A DNA stretch of 64,000 nucleotides from Miniphocaeibacter sp012841535 (GTDB lineage: Bacteria > Bacillota > Clostridia > Tissierellales > Peptoniphilaceae), in the NCBI RefSeq assembly GCF_049274025.1, contig NZ_JBASRV010000022.1; one strand, 5' to 3'. A model generated the notes under the pieces. That model was given only the letters and a program-made list of their open reading frames with translations. It had not been told where the DNA came from and did not search any database. Of this stretch, positions 8,431-16,717 are shown piece after piece; the stretch's first letter is position 1, and each line of letters begins with the position of its first letter. Made by a program: the position numbers and the translations under genes.

Positions 8431-8882
8431 TTGTTTTCCAATTGCATTAAAAAGTTTGCAATACTTTTTTTAGAGCTACTATCTTCCTCTAGTTTAAATA
8501 TTTTACCTTCTTTAATATAGGCTAGAGTAGGAGTCTTATAAATTTCATATTCATCTATTATTTTATTTGTTAATTTGGAATTTCTTTCCATTTCCTTGTT
8601 TAAATCAATATAGATTACTTCTAAATTATTATTCTTTACAAAATCTATCGTTTCAGAAATGTTTTTCCTACAATTATTACAATCCTCCATTCCAAAGTAA
8701 ATAAATTTATTATTATACTCTAAAAGATTACTCTCAATTACATCCATATTTACTTTTTCAAAGGATTTTATATTATTTTCGTAAGTATATTTAGAACTAT
8801 CGTATTGAAATACAATATACATAATTACAAAAGTTATTAGTAAAATTCCAATTGTTTTTATTAATTTAAAACCTTTATTCAT
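8409..8882 (-). CDS. Membrane-anchored thioredoxin-like protein
   Basis: This 157-residue protein has one N-terminal membrane segment (about 8-25), then a thioredoxin-like domain with a C-N-N-C redox motif in YFGMEDCNNCRK (about 61-72) and the cis-proline region YKTPTLAYIKEGK. It resembles PedC/BrcD-type bacteriocin-accessory thioredoxins rather than cytosolic thioredoxins (CGPC). The anchor places the active site outside the membrane. The gene follows the second BceAB-like pair by 81 nt on the same strand, so it is probably expressed with it. A role in thiol-disulphide exchange on an exported peptide or envelope protein is inference. Confidence 0.7.
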   Translation of the reverse strand: MNKGFKLIKTIGILLITFVIMYIVFQYDSSKYTYENNIKSFEKVNMDVIESNLLEYNNKFIYFGMEDCNNCRKNISETIDFVKNNNLEVIYIDLNKEMERNSKLTNKIIDEYEIYKTPTLAYIKEGKIFKLEEDSSSKKSIANFLMQLENKDYTLNQ

Positions 8883-8963
8883 TACAAGCTCCTTTAATAT
8901 TTATTTCTTATCTCTTTTCTATTTTAAGTATATATTTAAAATTTCAATTATTTATCAACTTTC

Positions 8964-11087
8964 CTATAGTTCTTCTACTACTGCTTTTTCTATATTGTTT
9001 AAGGCTTTTTGCTTTACTGCAATTACTATTAAATAGGAAATTAGTAGAAGTATTAAATCTGCTATAACCTCTATTCCTAATGAAACCTGAGAAAGTATTA
9101 TTATAACTACAATAGTAAAGGCCAGTATTCCTCCACCAATAACAGGATAGACTATAGTTCTTCTATTAATGGTTTTAAGGTCCCTTAATATATTCTTATT
9201 TGTTGCTCCTAGTTTTTTCATACTCTTAAAAAGATTAATATTGTTGAAAAATATTGAACTTGTCCTATTGTAGGTTATAAAAACAGTTGCCGTTAAGGCT
9301 ATTATTACTATAAAACCAGACAATAAGACCTTTACCAAATTTAGTACAAAGGAAGCTGTGTTTTCATAATAATTCATTCTCGGATAGTACTTCCAATTTC
9401 CTTGTAATTCAGAATTATCCTTGTTCAAGCTTACAAGATAGGCCCCTTCTGTTTCATATTCTTCAAGCTCTCCTGTATACCATTGCCTACCGGAGTTTTT
9501 TACCAGCTTGTGAAGATTTTTATCATAATCTGTTTGTACCGCCATTTCTTTTGGGGTGTTTTCTAAAATATAGTCAAAAATATCTTCAGAAAATTCAAAC
9601 TTTTTCTCCCCTTCTATGTTAAATACTATGTTCTTAATCTTTTGTCCTTCTGAAATACCCCTTGTTAGTTTTTCATAGTCCCCATCGTCTAAAATATACC
9701 TTTTATTCCATGACAATCCTCTGTCTACTAAAACGTCATCTTCCAAAGTCCCTTGGTAGTTCACCTTCATCTGTTTCCCATCTACTGACTTAATATTTTC
9801 TAAATCATCGTCTGACTCCCATGAATCATATTTATTATTTTTTCTAACAAGATTTATATATTGGCCTTCTCCTACATCTATCTTCTTATTAGATAGACTA
9901 TTGTATTCAGACTCAGAAATAAATTCATAATATTTGTATTCCTCAACTACTTTTTCTATAATATTTTCAGCATTGTCATCCCAATTTCTAACATTGCTTC
10001 CAGACAATAGTTCACTAAATTCGTATTCCTTGTAAGTTCCAATTCCTATCTTATGTTCTTTAGCTATTTCTTGTATTATATTTTTATCTAAGATATTATT
10101 TTCCAATCTTAAAGGTATGGAAAAATCATATTCCATTTTTTCTTCCCTTAGTCCTCCACTTTGGTTTACAAGGTTAAAGAAGGAAAAGGTAAATACACCA
10201 AATATTAAAATCATTGAAAACATAGAGCCAATTATCTGTTTTCCTTGAAGCCTTGTAATATTATAGTAAGCAATATTGTTATAGTATTTTCCCAATCTTT
10301 TACTTGATTTTTTTGGATTGGAAATAAAATAATAGAGGACCATATATATTCCTATAAATGAAAATATATAGGCTAGGGAAAAAAGGGATGGTGAAGCTTT
10401 GTCAAAATTAATCGTATACCATTGTGGTAGAAAATAACCTATTGAAACTCCTGCAACACTTAGGATTAATCCTAAATATAAATATGGTTTCTTCATCCTT
10501 TTCAACTTGTCCGTCCTTGACCTTGAATGCATTAATTCCATTACATCATATCGTCTAATATAAATAGATAATCTTATATAGACTATTACAAATATAAATA
10601 TTGAAAATATAATTCCTATTAAGATACCCTTAGTATTTAAAGATAGATTTTCTATTTCATATTTTGAATAGATTATTTGGAAAAACTTCCAAATTCCAAA
10701 GGAAAAGACCAGGGACAAGATTCCTGCAATTACTGTAAGTTTTGCAACTATAACTAGTATTTCCTTTGCTATGATTTTTACAAACTCTTTTTTTGTTAGA
10801 CCAAAGGATATAAAAACACCTATTTCCCTACTTTTATATTTTAAGAATACCTCTGCCGAATAAATTACAAGCATGGTGCAACCTACCATACATAAAATGA
10901 AAATCGACATTATCATCTGGTTAGAGTCTGTTCCATACTCCATAGTCTTCTGTAAGGTATTACTCATGTAGAGATTTGCAAATGTAAATATTAAGGTAAA
11001 AGCAATTAATATGCTGGTATTAAACTGAAAATATTCCTTTTTATTATATTTTTTTAATTTTCCACTTATTGATTTATAATTTAACAT
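8964..11087 (-). CDS. BceB-type FtsX-family ABC transporter permease (second copy)
   Basis: A 707-residue paralogue of the permease at 657-2750 with the same plan: N-terminal helices (about 27-45, 60-82, 107-135, 150-170), a mid block of helices, a large extracytoplasmic domain (about 310-590), and three C-terminal helices. FKYKSREIGVFISFGLTKKE matches the cytoplasmic loop of copy 1. The extracytoplasmic domains differ greatly, which would fit different peptide substrates. The ATG at 11087 follows AGGAG, which is part of the ATPase 3' end (M-D-R-S-stop); the ATPase stop is 2 nt upstream. Confidence 0.85.
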   Translation of the reverse strand: MLNYKSISGKLKKYNKKEYFQFNTSILIAFTLIFTFANLYMSNTLQKTMEYGTDSNQMIMSIFILCMVGCTMLVIYSAEVFLKYKSREIGVFISFGLTKKEFVKIIAKEILVIVAKLTVIAGILSLVFSFGIWKFFQIIYSKYEIENLSLNTKGILIGIIFSIFIFVIVYIRLSIYIRRYDVMELMHSRSRTDKLKRMKKPYLYLGLILSVAGVSIGYFLPQWYTINFDKASPSLFSLAYIFSFIGIYMVLYYFISNPKKSSKRLGKYYNNIAYYNITRLQGKQIIGSMFSMILIFGVFTFSFFNLVNQSGGLREEKMEYDFSIPLRLENNILDKNIIQEIAKEHKIGIGTYKEYEFSELLSGSNVRNWDDNAENIIEKVVEEYKYYEFISESEYNSLSNKKIDVGEGQYINLVRKNNKYDSWESDDDLENIKSVDGKQMKVNYQGTLEDDVLVDRGLSWNKRYILDDGDYEKLTRGISEGQKIKNIVFNIEGEKKFEFSEDIFDYILENTPKEMAVQTDYDKNLHKLVKNSGRQWYTGELEEYETEGAYLVSLNKDNSELQGNWKYYPRMNYYENTASFVLNLVKVLLSGFIVIIALTATVFITYNRTSSIFFNNINLFKSMKKLGATNKNILRDLKTINRRTIVYPVIGGGILAFTIVVIIILSQVSLGIEVIADLILLLISYLIVIAVKQKALNNIEKAVVEEL

Positions 11088-11089
11088 AC

Positions 11090-11851
11090 TTAACTCCTGT
11101 CCATATTTGCAAAGGCTTCTACAATTTCATCTTGTAATTCTTTCCTATTGCCCTTATTAACTAAAACCTTGCTTATTTCACCCTTGTTTAAAATAAACAC
11201 CTTGTCACTATAACTTGCATAGTACATGTCATGGGTAACCATTAATATACTGGTGTTTAAATCCTTCTTTATTCTTATAAAGGAATCTATTACTTCATTT
11301 GCAGACTTACTATCTAAATTTCCTGTTGGCTCATCGGCTAAGATAATGTCCGGACTGTTAATTAATGACCTGGCTATTGAAACCCTTTGTCTTTGGCCAC
11401 CTGACAACTCTGCCGGAAAGGAGTCCATTTTTCCTGCTAAACCAAATAGATTCAAGAGATTCTTTGCCTTTTCCTCCATACTTTCATACATGGTATTTAT
11501 TTTTTTCATTTTGGAAATTACCGATGGGACACAGGTATTTTCTATTAAATTCAAACCATCTAGTAACATATAGTCTTGAAATATAAAGCCAATATTTGTA
11601 TTTCTCATAGTTGCTAAATCCTCTTCTGTGAATTTTCCAATATCATTACCCTTTAAATTAATAAGACCTGACTCATAGTCTATATAACGACAAATACAAT
11701 TTAATAAGGTAGACTTTCCGCTTCCGCTGGAACCCATTATAGAAACAAATTCCCCTTCTTCTACCTTTAAGGATAAATTCCTTAACACCTGTAAATTTAA
11801 ATTACCGGATTTATAACTTTTGTTTAAATTACTAATTTCTAATATTGCCAT
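11090..11851 (-). CDS. BceA-type ABC transporter ATP-binding protein (second copy)
   Basis: The 253-residue ATPase has Walker A GSSGSGKST, a Q-loop in GFIFQDYMLLDG, signature LSGGQRQRVSIARSL, Walker B IILADEPTGN and the H-loop VTHD. It is a MacB/BceA-type subunit and pairs with the permease directly downstream. It is transcribed away from the response-regulator gene at 12125, repeating the arrangement of module 1. The start has a TAGGAGG site. Confidence 0.92.
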   Translation of the reverse strand: MAILEISNLNKSYKSGNLNLQVLRNLSLKVEEGEFVSIMGSSGSGKSTLLNCICRYIDYESGLINLKGNDIGKFTEEDLATMRNTNIGFIFQDYMLLDGLNLIENTCVPSVISKMKKINTMYESMEEKAKNLLNLFGLAGKMDSFPAELSGGQRQRVSIARSLINSPDIILADEPTGNLDSKSANEVIDSFIRIKKDLNTSILMVTHDMYYASYSDKVFILNKGEISKVLVNKGNRKELQDEIVEAFANMDRS

Positions 11852-12007
11852 TTTTTACCTCCTAATATTTAAGAACTAAAAATAATTTCAATTTATAAGC
11901 CTATACTTGTATAAAATTTCCTGTATTTTCTGTCCTTTATTGATTAATTGAATAATACCATTTAAAAAAATATTTGTTTTTCCCCTTGAAAAGTTTTACA
12001 TAAACCA

Positions 12008-12099
12008 TGTAATCTTTTTGAAAATAAAATAAAAAATGTAATGAATTACACTTCCAATGTAATATTCGGTTTTGAAAGAAACTGCCATCATGGTACAAT
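12008..12099 (+). promoter_or_regulatory. Promoter and candidate LytTR sites upstream of response regulator 2
   Basis: The -35 TTGAAA (12072-12077), 16-nt spacer and -10 TACAAT (12094-12099) duplicate the promoter of module 1. Three TGTAAT-type motifs precede it, at 12008, 12037 and 12058; the last two are 21 nt apart, two helical turns, as expected for direct-repeat binding. The block from TGTAATATT through the -10 box differs from that of module 1 at only a few positions. Confidence 0.7.
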
Positions 12100-12124
12100 T
12101 ATTAAACATAAGGAAGGTGATTAT

Positions 12125-12832
12125 ATGCTTCGTATAGGAATTTGCGACGACTCTAAGGAAGCAAGTTTTACTACTTATTTTGGTCTTGAAAAAATTTTAG
12201 AAAATAGAAACATAGAATATGTCATTTATGAATTTTCCAGCGGGGAAAAATTTATAGAGTGGCATAAGAAAAACAAAAATGAAATTGATTTATTGTTTTT
12301 AGATATTGAAATGCCGGGGCTGAACGGAATGGAAACAGCCAAGCTAATTAGAGAAGAAAACGACTATTTACAAATAGTATTTCTTACAAGTCATCCTGAC
12401 TTTGTTTTTGACGGCTACTCAGTTAATGCCTTAGGCTATTTATTAAAACCTGCTAAGGAAGAGGATTTAAATAAGATTATTACAAGAACACTCTTGAACT
12501 TAGATAAAAATGAAGAAGAGGTCTTTACCTGTAAGAATATTGACGGAATATACAGAATTCCTAAAAAGGATATCCTATATTTTTATTCAAAGGCTAGGAA
12601 GGTAATTTGTGTTACTAGGGAAAATAATTATGAATTTTATGAAAAATTAAATAATATAGAAGAGAGTATTAAGGGAAATTTTGTTAGAATACACCAAAGA
12701 TACCTGGTTAATTCAAAGGCAGTAAGGCAAATAAAGTCCGATACAGTTCTTGTTGACAATATTGAACTACCAGTTAGTAGAACCTACCAAGACAAGGCTG
12801 TAATTGAATTAAGTAGAAATCTTTTAAATTGA
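12125..12832 (+). CDS. LytTR-family response regulator (module 2)
   Basis: A 235-residue paralogue of the regulator at 3691 with identical length and domains: receiver (D8-D9, D60 in FLDIEMPG, K in LLKPA) and LytTR DNA-binding domain (YRIPKKDILYFYSKARKV, IHQRYLVNSKAV, LPVSRTYQ). The open frame extends 28 codons upstream through the promoter; the ATG at 12125, with GGAAGGTG before it and alignment to copy 1, is the true start. The kinase gene begins 7 nt after its stop but is frameshifted, so this regulator may lack its own kinase or be driven by the intact kinase of module 1. Confidence 0.9.
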   Translation: MLRIGICDDSKEASFTTYFGLEKILENRNIEYVIYEFSSGEKFIEWHKKNKNEIDLLFLDIEMPGLNGMETAKLIREENDYLQIVFLTSHPDFVFDGYSVNALGYLLKPAKEEDLNKIITRTLLNLDKNEEEVFTCKNIDGIYRIPKKDILYFYSKARKVICVTRENNYEFYEKLNNIEESIKGNFVRIHQRYLVNSKAVRQIKSDTVLVDNIELPVSRTYQDKAVIELSRNLLN

Positions 12833-12839
12833 GGTGTAT

Positions 12840-14167
12840 ATGTTAGTACTCGATAATATTATTTTAGACCCTATTGTAATTGTTCTTACACTGTTAGCAT
12901 CATATTTTTTAGTAAAGCTGGTTTCAAAAATAATTCCTTTTAAAAATAATAAAGCCTTAAAAATATTAGCCTTACTACCTTTTTCCCTATCTATTGGAAG
13001 TGTTGATTATCTAGGGGACACAAACATTTTAATTGTATTAATTTTTTATATAGTTATTTTCCAGCTGTCCTTTATGGGAAAGGCTACAAACAAATTTATA
13101 ATATCCTTAATGTTCTACCTACTATTAAGCTCCTTTAATTTAATTGTAAGTACTATTTTTGTTACTAATGACTTTAAGTTCTTTCCAAATGAAGAATACT
13201 TGTATCTTGTAAAGGCTCTTTCTTGGATTATTATTTCAAATATTTTACTTAAATATATGGGAAATATAGAAGTAAAACTATCTAAAAAATTATGGTTACT
13301 GTTAGGTGGATTATCTGCCGGACTATTTTTTATAATTATAGGTTTTAGTAATATAGGTTTTGGAGCATTACTGGATATATTTACTGACATTACAAAACCT
13401 GAGTATGTAGCCAGTAACTACTATTATGAAGTTCTTGATATGCTAAATAAAATTGGATATATTATATTTCCCTCGGTGTTTTTATCAACCCTAGCCTTAT
13501 TCGCAGCCATAAAGGTTTTAATAAAACACGAGGAACTTTTAGAAAAAGATGCCTTAGAAAATATAAAGGAAAATTATTATAAGGCTTTACAAAGGGAGCA
13601 AAAAACAGTTCGTACTATTAGACATGATATGAAAAACCATTTACTTACAGTACAGGCTATGATTGAAAAAAAGACTATAATAAGGCAAATGACTACCTAA
13701 TAAACCTGACCTCATCTTCCGCCTTTGAAAAGGGAAGGCAAATTTCTAAAAACAATACTATAAATGCAATTTTAGACAATAAATTGGATTTAATGGAAGA
13801 ATATAAGATAGAATTTGACTATAGAATATCCGTACCGGAAAAGTTGGAAATTTCAGATATTGACCTGTCCTCTTTACTGGGCAATGCTTTAGATAATGCC
13901 ATAGAAGCAAATTTAAAAGCCGATAATAGAAAAATAATCTTTAGACTTAGGGTCGACAAGGGACTTTTTATGCTACAGATTAAAAATCCCCTTGGTGAAA
14001 ATCCTCTTGAAAAAAACGGTACATTTTTAACAACTAAAAAAGATAAAAAACACCATGGTATAGGCCTTTCCAGTATAAGGGAAACTGTTTTAAAATATGG
14101 TGGAAATATAAGTACAATAGTAGAAAATGGAATATTTGAATTAGTTATTGGCATACCTGTAAATTAA
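12840..14167 (+). pseudogene. GHKL-type sensor kinase (module 2), frameshifted in a poly-A run
   Basis: The gene is a paralogue of the kinase at 4407-5747. From the ATG at 12840 (TGAGG site overlapping the regulator stop) it encodes the membrane sensor and RHDMKNHLL (His262), then stops at 13698-13700. The missing rest lies in the -1 frame and reads to 14167, with N-box LLGNALDNAIEA and G-box HGIGLSSI. The switch is at seven A residues (13666-13672): an eighth A would give M-I-E-K-K-D-Y-N and align without gaps to copy 1 (18 residues to the shared L-T-S-S-S). The upstream part alone, 286 residues, lacks the ATP-binding domain. Either a true inactivation, a phase-variable tract, or an assembly error. 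Confidence 0.88.
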
Positions 14168-14193
14168 AAAACCTCCGTTCTGGAGGTTTTTTT
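14166..14193 (+). terminator. Rho-independent terminator after module 2
   Basis: AAAAAACCTCC (14166-14176) pairs with GGAGGTTTTTT (14182-14192) around a 5-nt loop, directly after the kinase stop. The T run gives a classic intrinsic terminator. Confidence 0.9.
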
Positions 14194-14198
14194 CACTA

Positions 14199-14591
14199 AA
14201 TATTATATTTTACAAAACAGGTTCCCCTAGTTTCTTCAATTTACATCATTCCTACAGGCAAGTAAAATTTCTTAGTTCTTTCTTCATCGTCGGTTATTAG
14301 GACATTTTGTCTAATATTTTCAAATTTCTTTAATGCTCTTTCTATTAAATTAGTTCCTATTCCTAGTCTTTGATATTTTGGATTTACTAAAATATCCTGA
14401 ATATACATAATTGAATAACCATCACCTATTAGTTTATTTTCATAATAAGCTGACATATACCAATAAGAATTTTCCAAAATATTTTCCATTACTTCCATGT
14501 TTTGCCTATAAGCTATCCAACTGACAGAATTATATAATTCAACTAATTCCTCTATTCCTATTTTGTTATTTTCTAAAAATTTTATTTTCAT
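14199..14591 (-). pseudogene. Decayed GNAT acetyltransferase (internal deletion plus nonsense codon)
   Basis: The frame from the ATG at 14591 encodes a GNAT protein (acetyl-CoA loop VNPKYQRLGIGTNLI) but stops with TAA at 14241-14243, giving 116 residues. Past the stop the same frame continues I-E-E-T-R-G-T-C-F-V-K-Y-N-I to a TAG at 14196, which looks like the normal C-terminal strand of the family. In addition ENKLIGDGYSIMYIQD lacks the roughly six residues (usual pattern L-I-G-x-x-R-x-x-G-D-G) that family members carry between two glycines. Two lesions point to a gene losing function. The stop and coding remnant are seen directly; the deletion is inferred from family knowledge. Confidence 0.65.
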
Positions 14592-14665
14592 TTTCCCTCC
14601 TAAGTTAATAAATATAAATTTATAACTTAGTTCTTAATTTATCCATAGAAACTCCTTATTTTCAC

Positions 14666-15025
14666 TTAATATACTACTTTAAATTCTTCTAGTCTATTAT
14701 TTATTGACTGTTCTTTTTCTTCTATATTATCAATTCTAATTCTCTGTTTATTTTTCATGTCATCAATTAGAAATTCAATTTTTTCCCTTGGTCCTTGTAC
14801 CTCAGCCTCTACTCTACCATCACTTAGATTTTTAACCCAACCGACTAGTTCTAATTCCTGGGCCAGCAACATAAATTGAAATCTAAATCCTACTCCTTGT
14901 ACATTTCCGGAAAATTTAAAGTTTTTATTCACTATTTCCGAATCTGAAAATTTTGGTATTTCAGTATTATCTACTTGGTTTTCTATATATTTTTTCTTTA
15001 ATCTTTTTATAAAATCCTTAACCAT
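14666..15025 (-). CDS. Acylphosphatase-like protein with an N-terminal extension
   Basis: The last 90 or so residues form an acylphosphatase domain: FKFSGNVQGVGFRFQF supplies the phosphate loop and catalytic arginine (G-V-G-F-R), and GWVKNLSDGRVEAEVQG supplies the catalytic asparagine (K-N). Acylphosphatases hydrolyse carboxyl-phosphate bonds. At 119 residues it is about 30 longer than the usual 90; the extra N-terminus (MVKDFIKRLKKKYIEN) is strongly basic and could be a helix. The ATG has AAGGAGG at good spacing, so the extension is probably real. It stands alone between two terminated units. Confidence 0.85.
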   Translation of the reverse strand: MVKDFIKRLKKKYIENQVDNTEIPKFSDSEIVNKNFKFSGNVQGVGFRFQFMLLAQELELVGWVKNLSDGRVEAEVQGPREKIEFLIDDMKNKQRIRIDNIEEKEQSINNRLEEFKVVY

Positions 15026-15123
15026 ATTGTCCTCCTTAGTGAATAATAACTTCTTTTCCTCTATTTTAATTTAATATAGACTTACTGTCTAGTTCTTAGC
15101 AATATTCTATACTGAGTTAATTA

Positions 15124-15156
15124 TTAAAAAAGAGCAGAAATAATATTCTACTCTTA
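15124..15156 (-). terminator. Terminator of the immunity-type operon
   Basis: An AAGAG-x-AGAA stem (15130-15139 with 15147-15156, one mismatch) is followed on the minus strand by TTTTTTAATAA. It lies just after the histidine kinase stop at 15185. Confidence 0.75.
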
Positions 15157-15184
15157 TAAAACCTAATTTTATAGACATTTATAT

Positions 15185-16102
15185 TTATTTTTTAAAATAT
15201 ATTTCTATTGTAAATTCATTATTTTCATAATTTGCATCTATTTTCCCATTTTGTAAAATTACTAGTTCCTTTACTATATAAAGTCCTAAGCCAAACCTAC
15301 CGGCTTCCCTAAAATCACGTCCCATAAAGGTACGGTCAAATATTTTGTCGATAGTTTTTTCATTAATATTGTTGCTATTGTTTTTAGCAATTATTTTTAA
15401 GTACTCCTCTTCTTCTACTATTTCCAATTTAAAATAGGTATTAGCATAGGTAAGGGCATTTTGTACTAAATTTATAAAAATCCTGCTTATTGCTCTTCTA
15501 TCTAGTAAAATCTTGGGAATATTTTCTTCTATTTTAATTTCAACATCTATATTCTTATTAGTAAAGTCTTCATAAAATGGAATTATATTCTCCACTGCAA
15601 CTTCATATAGGGAAAGTGGCTCTAATTCTATTTTATAATCCTCTGACTCATACTTAGATATTTCATAAAAGGCTTCAACTGTATCGGTTAATATATTAAT
15701 TTTATTATTTATTATATGAATATACTCTTCTTTTTCCTCTTCTGAAATGTTACCATCTTGAATTAATTCAACAAAGCCCTTAATTGAAGTAACAGGAGTT
15801 CTAAAGTCATGGGAAAGATTTGTTACTTCTTCTTTAAATTTAAGATTTTGTTTTTTTATCTCTTTCCGATTTTTTATATTTCCTTCTATTAGCTTATTTA
15901 ATTCTTCTATTAATTCTGTAGATGAGTCCGATAAATCTAGAGAAGTTAATAATTTATTAGAATCTTCTAACAATCTAATTTCTTTAATCTGCCTTGTTAT
16001 GTTTTTTATATTTTTCTTATTAATATATAGCTTAAAAAACAAATAGACTATTATTATAAGTAAAACTATATATGTTATTATATGGTAATTTATTTTTACC
16101 AC
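15185..16102 (-). CDS. Sensor histidine kinase (immunity-type two-component system)
   Basis: The 305-residue kinase has one membrane helix (about 8-26), a coiled-coil region (about 30-92), a HisKA domain with phosphoacceptor His98 in NLSHDFRTP, and a HATPase domain (N-box INLVQNAL, G1 DRTFMG, G2 FGLGLYIV). Its likely partner is the OmpR regulator at 19681. This order (regulator, ATPase, two permeases, kinase) is typical of lantibiotic or bacitracin immunity operons. The only upstream start candidate is a GTG at 16102, which overlaps the AAGAGGTGG ribosome-binding site, so the true initiation codon is uncertain. The region ahead is one copy of a 22-bp repeat. Confidence 0.85.
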   Translation of the reverse strand: MVKINYHIITYIVLLIIIVYLFFKLYINKKNIKNITRQIKEIRLLEDSNKLLTSLDLSDSSTELIEELNKLIEGNIKNRKEIKKQNLKFKEEVTNLSHDFRTPVTSIKGFVELIQDGNISEEEKEEYIHIINNKINILTDTVEAFYEISKYESEDYKIELEPLSLYEVAVENIIPFYEDFTNKNIDVEIKIEENIPKILLDRRAISRIFINLVQNALTYANTYFKLEIVEEEEYLKIIAKNNSNNINEKTIDKIFDRTFMGRDFREAGRFGLGLYIVKELVILQNGKIDANYENNEFTIEIYFKK

Positions 16103-16118
16103 CTCTTAGTAGTTATTT
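16097..16118. repeat. 22-bp direct repeat, copy 1 (kinase start region)
   Basis: This copy starts TACCACCTCTTAG and ends TAGTTATTT on the plus strand. It matches the copy at 16718-16739 at 21 of 22 positions. On the minus strand both contain a ribosome-binding site (AAGAGGTGG) in front of a gene. The pair bounds the GNAT gene at 16177-16704. Confidence 0.75.
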
Positions 16119-16176
16119 AATATACTATAAAAGACTTATTTTTTTAATATCTTTTTGTAATTTAAACTCTAATTAT

Positions 16177-16704
16177 TTATAGAAGTTTTTCATATAGTTT
16201 AAACCATTTTAAACCATAACTTTCCAGTCCTAAGTCAACTGTTGATATATATGTATATCCACAACGTTCATATAATTTAATTGCTGGTATATTTTTTTCG
16301 TAAACATCCAATCTAATAGACTTTATATTATTTCTACGTCCATAATTTTCAGCAAATTCCATTAATTTATATCCAATGCCTTTTTTAAAAAAAGAAGGAT
16401 GAACTACTAATGTATGCACAACAAGTATAGAAGTATAATCATTATCATATTTCCATTTTCCATAAGAATATCCTTTTTCTGGATTATGGTTTAATATAAT
16501 TGAACCAATTATCTTGTTATTAATTCTAGCTATAAATAAATTATTATTTTTTATTCCTTCCTTTGCATTGTTTCGTGTTGGATATACACCTTTTTTCCAT
16601 CCAGGATAATTTACACCTACTTCAAGGCTATCATTTAAATCGTTATATAGATTTTCTATTTCATTTAAATCTGAATAAACACCATGTTCTATTTTTATAT
16701 CCAT
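16177..16704 (-). CDS. GNAT family N-acetyltransferase
   Basis: A 175-residue GNAT enzyme with a clear acetyl-CoA loop (VVHPSFFKKGIGYKLMEFAE) and the family C-terminus (IRLDVYEKNIPAIKLYERCGY). A TTG at 16716 opens the frame and also has a usable upstream site (AAGAGGTGG), but the ATG at 16704 is preceded by TTGGAG at normal spacing; I favour the ATG. It lies within the immunity-type operon between the permeases and the kinase, and the sequence ahead of it is nearly identical to that ahead of the kinase, suggesting insertion or duplication. Substrate unknown; acetylation of an antimicrobial is conceivable from context only. Confidence 0.85.
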   Translation of the reverse strand: MDIKIEHGVYSDLNEIENLYNDLNDSLEVGVNYPGWKKGVYPTRNNAKEGIKNNNLFIARINNKIIGSIILNHNPEKGYSYGKWKYDNDYTSILVVHTLVVHPSFFKKGIGYKLMEFAENYGRRNNIKSIRLDVYEKNIPAIKLYERCGYTYISTVDLGLESYGLKWFKLYEKLL

Positions 16705-16717
16705 TTTTTTCTCCAAT

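Noticed and set aside
12041..12124. An N-terminal extension of 28 residues on the second LytTR regulator
   Set aside because: The extension is translated promoter sequence; the internal ATG has the ribosome-binding site and gives the same 235-residue length as the paralogue.
15185..16102. BceS-like intramembrane kinase partner for the BceAB transporters
   Set aside because: It has a single membrane helix and a long coiled coil and lies in a separate operon with its own OmpR regulator and ABC-2 permeases.
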